Source: Ophioceras dolichostomum (Eukaryota; Ascomycota; Sordariomycetes; Magnaporthales; Ophioceraceae). Taken from it: a DNA stretch of 59,846 bases. Location: contig PYST01000242.1 in NCBI GenBank assembly GCA_003049485.1, forward strand, positions 1-59,846, written 5' to 3'. A program made the position numbers and the translations under genes. Each line of letters starts with the position of its first letter. Positions within the stretch are counted from its first letter, which is position 1. This document shows, in pieces, positions 11,974 to 20,679 of the stretch. The notes under the pieces were generated by a model that made no database searches, had not been told where the DNA came from, and saw nothing but the letters and a program-made list of their open reading frames with translations.

Positions 11974-13395
11974 TCATGTACCTTCTGGCCGCTTCAAGCC
12001 ATTCATCTCCACGAACTTCACGAGGGAGTCCATCGCTGTCTTTGCCGACTCCCCAGCCTTCGTCAACGCCGAAGTCAACTGCTCGGCGGCCTTGACCCAC
12101 CCCTCGAAAAGCGTTTTCATAGTACCCTCAGCAGTGACGCCACTGTCGTCGCCGCTACGGTCCTTTCCATGGCCCTTTGCCGCTCTCATCGCCTCTTGAG
12201 CCGCCGCCGCCGCCGCCCTGGTGGCCTCTGCGGCGGTCTTCGCGTCGTTTGTCGTCTGGCGCGCCATCGCCATCGCCCTGGTTTTGCTGAACCCCCTATC
12301 CCACCTCGTGTCCACGTCCAGGCTGCTGAATGCAGCCGTCAGCTGCGGCTGGACGATCTTGACCGCCGCCATGAGGAAGTTGTCCGCCCTCTGCGCGGAA
12401 ACCAGTATGCTCTGAGCTGTGGCCTGCCAATGTGACGAGGCGGCTATACATCGCTCGACCGACGCCAGAGAATCCGTTGATAGATGAGAACCCGACTCGA
12501 TTTCTTGGAGGGCTGATCGTGGGAGCTCCAGGGCGGTCGTCGCGAAGAACTGCGCGGCCTTGATGTCTTCCATCGTCTGCCGCTCGATCGACATCGTGTT
12601 CTCTAGCAAGAGCCACACCGGGGTATTATCGCCCGGTTCTGGAGGTAGCGTAGCCGGTCGAGAGGGCGGCGGTTCGGACGCCGAGCCGACTGAGCGGGGT
12701 GGTGGTGGTGGTGGCGGCGACTTCGCGGAAGCAGCGTCGGCATCGACGGGGTCAACATCGGCGCTGGCTTGCCTGTGCTTGCGGCTCGCCTCCTTGGCCG
12801 CGCGCCTCTCGGCCTTCTCTTCCAGCCGCCGCTCGATCTTCGCTATGCGCTCGTCCATCTCGGCCTCCTTCCTCGCCTCGCGGGCCTTGTCGCGCTCCTC
12901 GGCGGCGCGCTCGGCGTCGCGCCGCTTCTTCTTGTACTCCTCGAACCGACGCCGGTTCTCCGCTCTCTGGGCCGGCGTCAGGTCGTCGTTCTCGTCTGCG
13001 GCAACACCGCCACCACTGCTGCTGCCGCCGGCTGGTCTCATGCCCGCCTTTTCGGCCGCCTCTAACTCCTCTACGAGGCGCCTGCGCTCCGACGACATCT
13101 CGCTCTGACGCTGCTTCGCCTGCAGCGCTGCTGACCGGGAGCGGTCGTACGCCTCGCGCGAGGCCGGGTCGATGAGCACGTCACGCGCCCGCTCGAGGGC
13201 CTCGTACTTCTGGGCATCGTAGTCCTTGCCCGCCCTGTCCGGGTGGTGCTGGAGGGCCGCGCGACGCCATGCCTTGTGGATTTGATCTTGGCTCGACGTC
13301 GCGTCCACGCCGAGCAGCTCGAAGAGGTCGATCGTGGCCGCGACGTCGCGCGCATACTGGACGAGCTGGGCGGTTTTGCTGCTGTCGGTCGCCAT
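11974..13395 (-). CDS. J-domain (DnaJ-type) co-chaperone with orphan C-terminal half
   Basis: A single-exon frame of 473 residues counted from the ATG at 13395 (MATDSSKTAQ); the frame extends 16 residues further upstream, but that ATG is a poor choice for a J protein. Residues 23-88 form a complete J domain: DLFELLGVD at 23-31, the HPD motif at 51-53 needed to stimulate Hsp70 ATPase, and a helix IV ending in REAYDRSR. The layout resembles the N-terminal half of the Cwc23/DNAJC17 group. Residues about 90-230 are a highly charged Arg/Glu/Lys coiled coil, followed by a Pro-rich linker. The C-terminal ~220 residues (from PVWLLLENTMSIERQ) are helical with an Ala-rich patch and match no domain I know; the RRM of DNAJC17 is not seen. 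There is no signal peptide or membrane segment, so a cytosolic or nuclear location is likely. Confidence 0.9.
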   Translation of the reverse strand: MATDSSKTAQLVQYARDVAATIDLFELLGVDATSSQDQIHKAWRRAALQHHPDRAGKDYDAQKYEALERARDVLIDPASREAYDRSRSAALQAKQRQSEMSSERRRLVEELEAAEKAGMRPAGGSSSGGGVAADENDDLTPAQRAENRRRFEEYKKKRRDAERAAEERDKAREARKEAEMDERIAKIERRLEEKAERRAAKEASRKHRQASADVDPVDADAASAKSPPPPPPPRSVGSASEPPPSRPATLPPEPGDNTPVWLLLENTMSIERQTMEDIKAAQFFATTALELPRSALQEIESGSHLSTDSLASVERCIAASSHWQATAQSILVSAQRADNFLMAAVKIVQPQLTAAFSSLDVDTRWDRGFSKTRAMAMARQTTNDAKTAAEATRAAAAAAQEAMRAAKGHGKDRSGDDSGVTAEGTMKTLFEGWVKAAEQLTSALTKAGESAKTAMDSLVKFVEMNGLKRPEGT

Positions 13396-13957
13396 TTTGA
13401 ATTTCCTATGCCGGGTGTACTTCGAAAGCTTAGCGTCTCCCAAGGAGAGGGGACGGGACGGGCTGAGTTCAGTTAGACATGCCCGTGTGGCAAGGTCAGA
13501 GGTGACGATAGCTTATCGATAAGAAGCATTTATTGTGATGCCGGAATTTCTCCGCCACGAAGAGCACTCCATAACACCCAAGCACCAATCTTGATCTTCA
13601 GCTTGCTTCGAGAGAGGGCCTGCTATGAATTGCATTGTATTCATGTCTTGTATGAATGTCAGGAGAGTCGCACGCTATACTGTGTCGTGCAGGGACCAGC
13701 ACCTCTCCGGAACATGCAGTCCCATAAACAACCGCTTGACAGATCATACATGGAGGAACTTAAGATTAGCTGCTCGTCGCATAGAGCTATGTGTTCAAAT
13801 GCAACACGCAGGTAACTGACAGGAGCGCCAAGTGGGTGATATCCCCTTCTCCCTCCCGTGGGCGGTGCGCTTTTCAAAGCGATGTGACAAGGTCACACCC
13901 GCGCCATCCAGCTCATCATCATCACCCATCTGATCATCCTCGTCGTCGTCATAACCA
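13396..13957. other. Intergenic spacer
   Basis: About 560 bp between the start of the J-domain gene and the 3' end of the thymine hydroxylase gene, both on the minus strand. It should hold the J-domain promoter. No coding or RNA feature was recognised. Confidence 0.55.
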
Positions 13958-15129
13958 TCAGTACGTGGCTGTTAGCCTCTGGACCAGATAATCACCGCTG
14001 TTGATGCCCTCATACTTCTTCTCGGCCTCGGAAGCATACGTCCCGGGAAGCACTTCGATGTGGCTCTTGAAGTTGGGGTTACAGAAGTATCTGTTGGCGT
14101 GTTGGTGTGCGGAAGGAAGAAAATCAGTCATCAATAGTCAAACAAGGGGTCAGAGGCTTGAGATGAGTGGGAGTGAAGACCTACGCGATGCTGTATCTTG
14201 CAGGGTGCACGTCGCCTGCGCATGTCGGGGGCTCGACGACGCGGTGAATGGTGCTCTTGATAGTGTCGTTGCTCCACCTAGCGAGCAGGTCGCCCGCGTT
14301 CACGACGCACGTCTCCGGGATGGGGGTAGCGTCAACGAACGCGCCGTTCGGGCTCTTCACCTGCAGACCGCCGGCGCCATCCTGGAACAACAGTGTGATG
14401 GACCCGTAGTCGGAGTGCTCGCCTGCACGCACCTGGCCAGGGTTGACCTGGAACACGCGCTTGTCCACGGCCGGGTAGTGCAGTAGACGCAGGGTGTTGT
14501 CGCCCACGTCGACGAAGCCGTCGAAGAAACTAGACTCCAAGCCCATGCCGATGGCGATGGCGCGCATCACCTCCACGTGGATGGCCTTGCATTGGTTGAA
14601 GAAGTCCAGCATGGTGGTCTGGAAGCCCTCGGCGGCGCCCTCGTCCTTTGGCCACTGGTTGGGGTGGTCGGGCTCGCCCTCGCGGCCGATTTCGAAGCTC
14701 TCCTTCATGTCCGGCACAGCCTCCTTCAGCTTCTGGACTTCTTGTATGTCCATCAGCTGTGTCACCTTTTCCCTCCCGGGCGCCGAGTAGCCCCGGTTCG
14801 CCTCAGGCGTCGTCCAGCCAAGGGACATCTTGGTCTCCTCCGACAGTGTGAAGAACCTCGCAGAGGTGTCGAAGACATGCTTGCGTGTCTCGGTCGCGAG
14901 CGGCAGGTTCTTTAAGTAGATAAAACCTGCTGTCTGGAAGCCGTGCAGGATCGCCGTGGCGGTCTCCTTACGCTGTACGTCGTCGCCGTCGAGGAACTTG
15001 GAGAAGTCGATCAACTGCAGCCAAGAAGAGCGTGAACAAATTGCCCGCCTAGAGCTAGTTCGCCAAGGTGAGGGGTCGGGGCCTTACTGGTATGACCAGA
15101 CCCTCAGAAGCAACTGCCGCCTTCTCCAT
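13958..15129 (-). CDS. T7H: Thymine 7-hydroxylase (thymine dioxygenase), Fe(II)/2-oxoglutarate-dependent
   Basis: Three exons on the minus strand: 15129-15088, 15014-14185 and 14090-13958, joining in phase to 334 residues. Introns are 73 nt (GTAAGG..CAG) and 94 nt (GTAGGT..CAG). Exon 1 gives the short start MEKAAVASEGLVIP, which leads into LIDFSKF exactly as in Neurospora thymine 7-hydroxylase. The enzyme oxidises the thymine methyl group in three rounds (5-hydroxymethyluracil, 5-formyluracil, uracil-5-carboxylate). The Fe(II) facial triad is visible as H214 and D216 (GEHSDYGS) and H271 (STIHRVV). The 2-oxoglutarate-binding Arg is R287 in the RYSIAYF motif, which crosses the second splice junction. 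The N-terminal DIOX_N block runs from VIPLIDFSKFL to the FFTLSEETK region. Length matches the family. It is divergent from the decarboxylase for the next step, with 829 bp between start codons. Other 2OG oxygenases are a weaker alternative because both ends and the triad spacing fit T7H. Confidence 0.95.
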
Positions 15130-15626
15130 CTTGGCTGAGAGCAAAGCTGTGTCGGGTGTCCTTGGAAAAGACCGATTGCAATACAGTTCTGGACCGACGG
15201 CAAAAGACTTTTTCCTGGTGCGAGTCCAATCTCGACTTATAACTAGGTAGGTATCGACTTACAACTATCTCATCCAAACTCCATTTATTGGATTGGGGAG
15301 AAGTCCAAGTCCAAGTCAGCTGCCAGTAAGACAAATGGGGGAGAAGGTTTACAACAATGCATGGAAAGTCGAACAGCAAGACAGCTTCATATATTAACTA
15401 AACGCGGGCCGAGACATGCACGCTCGGGAGGGAGATCGGCCACCTCCGACGACGGGAGAAATAGTCCCCGGCTTCTACCAATGGGCTGACACGGTTGGCA
15501 TCCTAAACGACTAGGTGCGAACTCAATGCAACAGGCTTGCGGCCTGGACGCCCTGCCTCTGTGCAACCCTTTCTCTTCCTCCTGTACCTGCCTATCTCGA
15601 GGCGCTTGACAGACTAGAGCTTGGGA

Positions 15627-15650
15627 GATAAGCCCCTACACGAAGATAAG
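15627..15650 (+). promoter_or_regulatory. Paired GATAAG motifs in the shared T7H/decarboxylase promoter
   Basis: Two GATAAG hexamers lie at 15627-15632 and 15645-15650, with a third GATAA at 15796-15800, all in the 829 bp between the divergent start codons. Fungal nitrogen-response GATA factors (NIT2/AreA) bind HGATAR, often as closely spaced pairs. Pyrimidine salvage can release nitrogen, so nitrogen control of both genes is a reasonable inference. Binding is not shown by the sequence, and GATA hexamers occur by chance. Confidence 0.4.
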
Positions 15651-15958
15651 AAGCGGGGGATCGCGCGGATCGCGGGGTGGGGCAGCCACATCGTTACGGC
15701 GCCCGGTCCCCGCCCGGCATTGCTCGAAGAAGCCAGCGGCCGTTTGCCTGCGACGATCTGCACCTTTCCCTTGCAGGGTTGTGGTCTTGGAGACAGATAA
15801 ACAGTTGGAAAGGTAGGGGTCCGTCGTAATTCTATTTTTCTTGTGATTCTTACCTTACAACTCTACTCTGTAAGTCAGGACGACAGCTTCGGAAACAGTT
15901 TCACCACAAGTCTTTAAGTTCCACCTCGGTTCGTGCGAATATCTAAGTGGAAACCAAG

Positions 15959-17170
15959 ATGGCAGCTTCACCAGCCAAAGTTGTGGACATCCACACACAC
16001 ATGTACCCACCATCCTACGTCGAGATCCTGAAGTCGAGGAATACCATTCCCCTCGTCCGGACTTTCGACCCCACCCAGGATCCTCGCCTCATACTATTGG
16101 AGGCCGAGGTCGAGTCGCTGGTCACGGCGACGAAGAGCTCCTCCAGCAACGACAGCGAGGGCGGCGGCACTTCCACCAGCAGCAGCAGTCCCGCTAAAGC
16201 CAAAGCCAAAGCAGCCGCGCCGCCAGGACGGCCGCTCACCAGGCACTACTCGTCGTTGGACCAGAAGCTGCACTTCATGAACACACACGGCATCGACATC
16301 TCAGTCGTGTCGCTCGCGAACCCCTGGCTCGACTTCCTGGAGCCCTCGGAGGCGGGAGCCATCGCCGAGTCCATAAACGGCGAGTTCTCGGCCATGTGCG
16401 CCAAGCATCCGGGCCGGCTGTTCTTCTTCGCGACTCTGCCCCTGACGGCGCCCCTAAAAACCATCCTGGCGTCCGTCGAGCACGCGAGACGGCTGAAATA
16501 CTGCCGCGGCGTGATCCTGGGCACATCCGGGCTGGGACAGGGGCTGGACGACCCGGCACTGCTCCCAATATTCGAAGCCCTGGCCGCCGCGGGTCTGATG
16601 ATCTTCCTCCATCCGCACTACGGCCTGCCCAACGTGGTGTGGGGACCCCGCGCGAGCGCCGAGTACGGCCACGTGCTGCCCCTCGCCCTGGGCTTCCCCA
16701 TGGAGACCACCATCGCCGTGACGCGCATGTACCTGGCGGCCGTGTTCGACAGGGTGCCAGATTTAAGGCTCCTCCTGGCGCACAGCGGCGGCACGCTGCC
16801 GTTCCTGGCGGGCCGGATCGAGAGCTGCGTCGTCCACGACGGGCACCTGGTGCGCGAGGGCAGGGTCGGGCCCGGGAGGAGGACGGTCTGGGACGTGCTC
16901 AGGGAGCAGGTCTGGCTGGATGCCGTGGTGTATTCCGAGGTCGGGTTGCGGGCCGCCGTGGATGCCACTGGCGGCGGCGGCGCAGACAGGCTTATGTTTG
17001 GCACAGACCATCCGTTTTTCCCGCCGCTGGGGGGCGACGAGCAGGGCGAGTGGGAGAGCGTCGGGCTTAATGCCTCGGCGGTGCGGAAGGCGCTAGGGGA
17101 CGGCAGTGCGGAGACGGCTGCGGTGATGGGCGGGAATGCTGTAAGAGTTCTTCGTCTGTATGAAGAGTAG
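15959..17170 (+). CDS. IDCase: Uracil-5-carboxylate (iso-orotate) decarboxylase, amidohydrolase superfamily
   Basis: A single exon of 403 residues from the ATG at 15959 (context AAGATGG, protein start MAAS). The enzyme removes the carboxylate of uracil-5-carboxylate to give uracil, completing fungal thymine salvage. It belongs to the ACMSD-like metal-dependent decarboxylases. Metal ligands are visible as H12 and H14 (VDIHTHMYPPSY), H218 (FLHPHYG) and D350 (FGTDHPFFPP); the active-site His is H275 (LLAHSGGTLPF). Blocks such as KYCRGVILGTSGLG and GFPMETTIAV are typical of iso-orotate decarboxylases such as the Cordyceps enzyme, rather than of ACMSD proper. Residues about 59-89 are a Ser/Gly- then Ala/Lys-rich insert, longer than I recall in relatives and probably a surface loop. 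It is divergent from T7H, which supplies its substrate. Confidence 0.95.
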   Translation: MAASPAKVVDIHTHMYPPSYVEILKSRNTIPLVRTFDPTQDPRLILLEAEVESLVTATKSSSSNDSEGGGTSTSSSSPAKAKAKAAAPPGRPLTRHYSSLDQKLHFMNTHGIDISVVSLANPWLDFLEPSEAGAIAESINGEFSAMCAKHPGRLFFFATLPLTAPLKTILASVEHARRLKYCRGVILGTSGLGQGLDDPALLPIFEALAAAGLMIFLHPHYGLPNVVWGPRASAEYGHVLPLALGFPMETTIAVTRMYLAAVFDRVPDLRLLLAHSGGTLPFLAGRIESCVVHDGHLVREGRVGPGRRTVWDVLREQVWLDAVVYSEVGLRAAVDATGGGGADRLMFGTDHPFFPPLGGDEQGEWESVGLNASAVRKALGDGSAETAAVMGGNAVRVLRLYEE

Positions 17171-17596
17171 GGGGAAATACAGATTTTCAAGTCGCGAACG
17201 TCTGCTCTGGCTGTGTAGAGTTGGTACTCAGTGCATACAGCCTATCCTTCCACCGGCCTACAAAAAGTAATCCCGCAGAGGCGTGGCTCGGGGTTGGCTC
17301 TAGAACTCACTCTATTGATAAGGTACTGTTTCACCCGTGACGAGGCGTGCTACGCTATGGACTTTCTAGGAGGTACTGTGATGCTCGTAAAAGTGGTCAC
17401 AAATGTGCGCAACGGTACAGGCGGGGATGGAGGGGTTCACTGTCAGCTGGAGCTTTGAGCTTCGCCACTGCCAGGAGGTGAGCTCACTATAAGCCGTGGA
17501 GGCCACCTGCCCGTTTTACATGTGCCATTTTAAAGGCCTCTCTCCACCTCAACCTAGCCTCATTCCCCATCTTCGGGATGTCGACAGGGTCGCAAG
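17171..17596. other. Tandem intergenic spacer
   Basis: A 426-bp gap between the decarboxylase stop and the DUF676 hydrolase start, both on the plus strand. It presumably carries the 3' UTR of one and the promoter of the other. No additional gene is seen. Confidence 0.6.
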
Positions 17597-19302
17597 ATGA
17601 AGAGGACGCTATTGCTTTGCTTTATTCACGGCTTCAAGGTATGAATGGGCTTCCAGTCTGTGTAATTCAATCGAAAGCTGCCATGCTTTTCGGTTTCCCG
17701 GGCCCCGGGCATTCTGCGGACTATAAATGGAGGTGTGATAGGTGAGGTCTAACTTTCCGATTCATTCTCATAGGGGGGTGATGATACCTTCGGCCCCAAC
17801 TATCGGTTCACGGAGCACCTCCGCCAGCTCGTAGCGAAAGAACTCCCAAAGATCGATGTGCGAGTCGTCGTGTACCCAAAGTATGAAACGCGGGGCGATC
17901 TAGCAGAATGTGTGAGCAGGTTTAGGGATTGGTAAGGGCTCTCCCCATAAGTCGTTCGTTCGTCTGGCGCAAGGCTGCGCTTGGCGACCTTGCTAGATGC
18001 CTACACCTACCTAGGTACCTACCTAGGTGCCCGAGAATAAATGCCTAACAGCGTGCATCGCGACTAACTAACGCCGTTTACTTACCTGCCCGGTAGGTTG
18101 CTGGAGAAGGTGATCGACCTAGAAGTAGCAGCCGGAACGCCCTCGCCGACAGTGGACCCGTCCGTGCGCACCATCCTGATCGGCCACTCCATGGGCGGCA
18201 TCGTGGCCGCCGAGACCGTCATGGCGCTGACGTCCGACAAGCCCATCCCGCCCCCGGGCTCCGGCCCGGGCCCGGACGGCGACGCCTCGGCGCATCAGGC
18301 CCCGCCGTCGCCGTCGCTCACGTCGCTCATGTTCCCGTACGTGCAGGGCCTGCTCGCATTCGACACGCCCTTCCTCGGCATCTCGCCCGGTGTGGTCGCC
18401 CACGGCGCCGAGGGCCACTACAACCAGGCCTCGGCGGCCATCACGCAGCTGAGCGGCCTGACCGGCGCGTTGTGGGGCGGCGGGGCCGGAGCTGCTGCCG
18501 CCGCTGCCGCGAAGGCGACCAGCGCGGACGGAAAGACGCCGGCTGCGGCGCTGCCTGCTCCTGCTCCTGCTTCCGATAAGAAGAAGGCAGAAGCAGCAGC
18601 AGGAGGAGGAGGAGGCTGGCAGAGCTGGGGCAAAGTAGCCATGTTCGCCGGCGCGGGCGCGGCGCTCGCGGCCGGAGGCGTGGCGGCGTACATGAAGCGC
18701 GACCAGCTGGGCGAGGGCTGGTCGTGGGTGTCATCGCACCTCGAGTTCGTCGGCTGCCTCGCCCGGGGCGAGGAGCTGCGGCGCCGCGTCGCGTACATGG
18801 CGCGCGCGAACAGGGAGCTCGACGTCGGGTTCGCGAACCTGTACACCCGCCTCGGGAAGGCCGCCTCCCCCTCCCCCAAGCAGCAGGTCCCCTCCTCCTC
18901 TATGGTCGGCGCCGTGCTGGGGAGCCAGCGGACTTTTTGCAATTTGCCGTCGAAAACTCCGGCTGGGGAGTGGCTCGAGGCTGTGAATGATTCCGCGGGG
19001 GACGAGACCCTGGCTCACATGTGTAAGTTTTTTTTTTTTTTTTTCGTCATTTCCGCGTATTGGTGACAACCTGAATTCCCGGGGATTGCTTCTCTGCTAC
19101 CAGCTCGCCGCTCGCTGTTTTGGGTTGAATCCTGCTTGCTGACTCGAAATTTGCTATCTGACACACCCGCTTCACAGCCATGTTCGAGCCGGCCCAGAAC
19201 CCGGGCTACGAGAGGCTGACGCGGGATGCAACTCGGCTGATCGCGTCCTGGACGAAGAACGAGTGGTATGAGGGGAGCACGAAGGCACTCATAGCTGACT
19301 GA
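17597..19302 (+). CDS. DUF676-type alpha/beta hydrolase (putative lipase)
   Basis: Four exons (17597-17638, 17774-17931, 18097-19022, 19178-19302) join in phase to 416 residues. The first exon, MKRTLLLCFIHGFK, gives the beta strand and oxyanion HGF motif; exon 2 adds the family block FGPNYRFTEHLR and a VVYPKYETRGDLAECV strand. The nucleophile elbow GHSMGG has Ser98. The catalytic His is probably in LAHMSMFEP, which spans the last intron. Residues about 200-290 hold an Ala/Pro/Lys-rich stretch and a hydrophobic segment (VAMFAGAGAALAAGGVAAYM) that could be a membrane anchor or lid. A second ATG at 17578 is out of frame and would form an overlapping upstream frame. Intron 3 contains a 17-T run. 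Members of this family are largely uncharacterised esterases or lipases; the substrate is unknown. Confidence 0.88.
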
Positions 19303-19651
19303 TCACGGACCGCTGTTCATGGCGCCATGGAGGATTGGGACCCGGGGACTTATTTCTTTCGGCAGCGGAGATTTTGTTGTCATCCCGTGTCGACGGGTTG
19401 GTAAGCATACACACAGGTATTGTTCTATATAAAATTCTATTTCAGCCCCCGTCGGTGAATACGGCGAGCAGGTACACTTCGGCGTTATATTATCCACATC
19501 CGGCAATGAAACGGGCCTTCCTCGCACTTCGTACCTCGGCTCTCTAGGTATCGGCCTGCCTGGACTCCAGTGGTGAGGAGGTTCTCACGGCCAATTGCAG
19601 AGGCACCAACCAGCCAACGTGTCAGGCCGAGTCAGGGGTCAGACATGTTGT
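19303..19651. other. Convergent 3' spacer
   Basis: About 350 bp between the stop codons of the DUF676 hydrolase and PHS1; only 3' UTR sequence is expected. Nothing else seen. Confidence 0.6.
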
Positions 19652-20679
19652 TCATTTCGTCTTCCCTTCAGCCTTCTTCCTGCCACTGCCGTAGAGCACC
19701 TTGGACCGCTGCCTCCACATGTGCGAGTACAGGTGGACAGATCCGAGCGGGTAAATGACGAAGAGGGTCACGTAGTAGATCATGGGCAGCAGCGGGTGGG
19801 TGACCTCCAGCGGCCTCGTGGCGGCGAGCCAGAGCAGCCACGCCTCACTGAGGATGCCGACGGGGTAGAGCAGGATAAAGGTGCTGTAGCGCAGCCAGGT
19901 GAGCCCGTCGCTCTGGACGCCGCTCAGCATCAGCGCGAAGTACACATAGCGGATCACCTCCGTAGTGCTCCAGGCCCCTAGCATGGTCGAGTAGATTGGG
20001 CTATGGGAGACCGAGGGGAAGAGCCAGACCACGCCCCAGACGAGCAGGTAGCGCGAGGCGACCTGCATCGCTGAGGTCAAAAGGGAGGCGCGGACCAGGC
20101 CTGCATGATTTGTTGTTAGTTCAGCTCAGCTGATCAAAAGAAAAAGAGGGAGGGGAAAAAAAAGGTCCCAAATGTTCAAATATTGCAAATTACGCGAGGC
20201 GCTTGATGATAGCGTTGCAGTAGCTACCAGGTAGGTTTGCGTTGTTGATGTTACTGTCGGGTGAGGGAGGCGCGATGCATGCGAAAGACGAAGGGAGGGA
20301 TGAGACGAAGGGACCTCGTGAGCATGGTCCTGAGGCCAGGAAAGTGCCATCCATCGATTCATGGGCCATTATTGAAAAGGAAAGAGGATTTTCCGAGGTT
20401 TTAAAACTCACCAAGAGCGACGTGTAATATCTCGAGGCCGGCGAGCGTCTGCGTCCAGCGGGCAAAGTCGGCGACCACGAGGTGCACGAAGTCGGGCCCC
20501 CTGATGTAGTTGGTGGCAACCACGCGGCCCAGCACGGCGGCCCAGAGGATGGCCGACACCGCGTTGTACAGGATCAAGTAGCCATCCTTGACCGCCGACG
20601 AAGAAGACGGCGGCGGCGAGGGCGAGGGAGGCGACGACTTCTTCTCCTTGCTGGTGCGGCTTGACTCTTTGGAGGCCAT
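19652..20679 (-). CDS. PHS1: Very-long-chain (3R)-3-hydroxyacyl-CoA dehydratase, PHS1/PTPLA family
   Basis: Two exons, 20679-20412 and 20100-19652, give 238 residues; the 311-nt intron has a GTGAGT donor and a CAG acceptor. The enzyme performs the third step of the endoplasmic-reticulum fatty-acid elongation cycle, dehydrating 3-hydroxyacyl-CoA to the trans-2-enoyl-CoA needed for sphingolipids. Family hallmarks are LEILHVALG joined across the splice to LVRASLLTSAMQVASR, then RYVYFAL and the catalytic segment LLYPVGILSE, in which Tyr168 and Glu175 have the seven-residue spacing of the yeast active-site pair. Six or so hydrophobic segments are seen. The first ~35 residues are a Ser/Pro/Lys-rich cytosolic tail longer than in yeast, and the C-terminus is Lys-rich (RKKAEGKTK), compatible with ER retention. 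It converges on the DUF676 gene. Confidence 0.94.
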
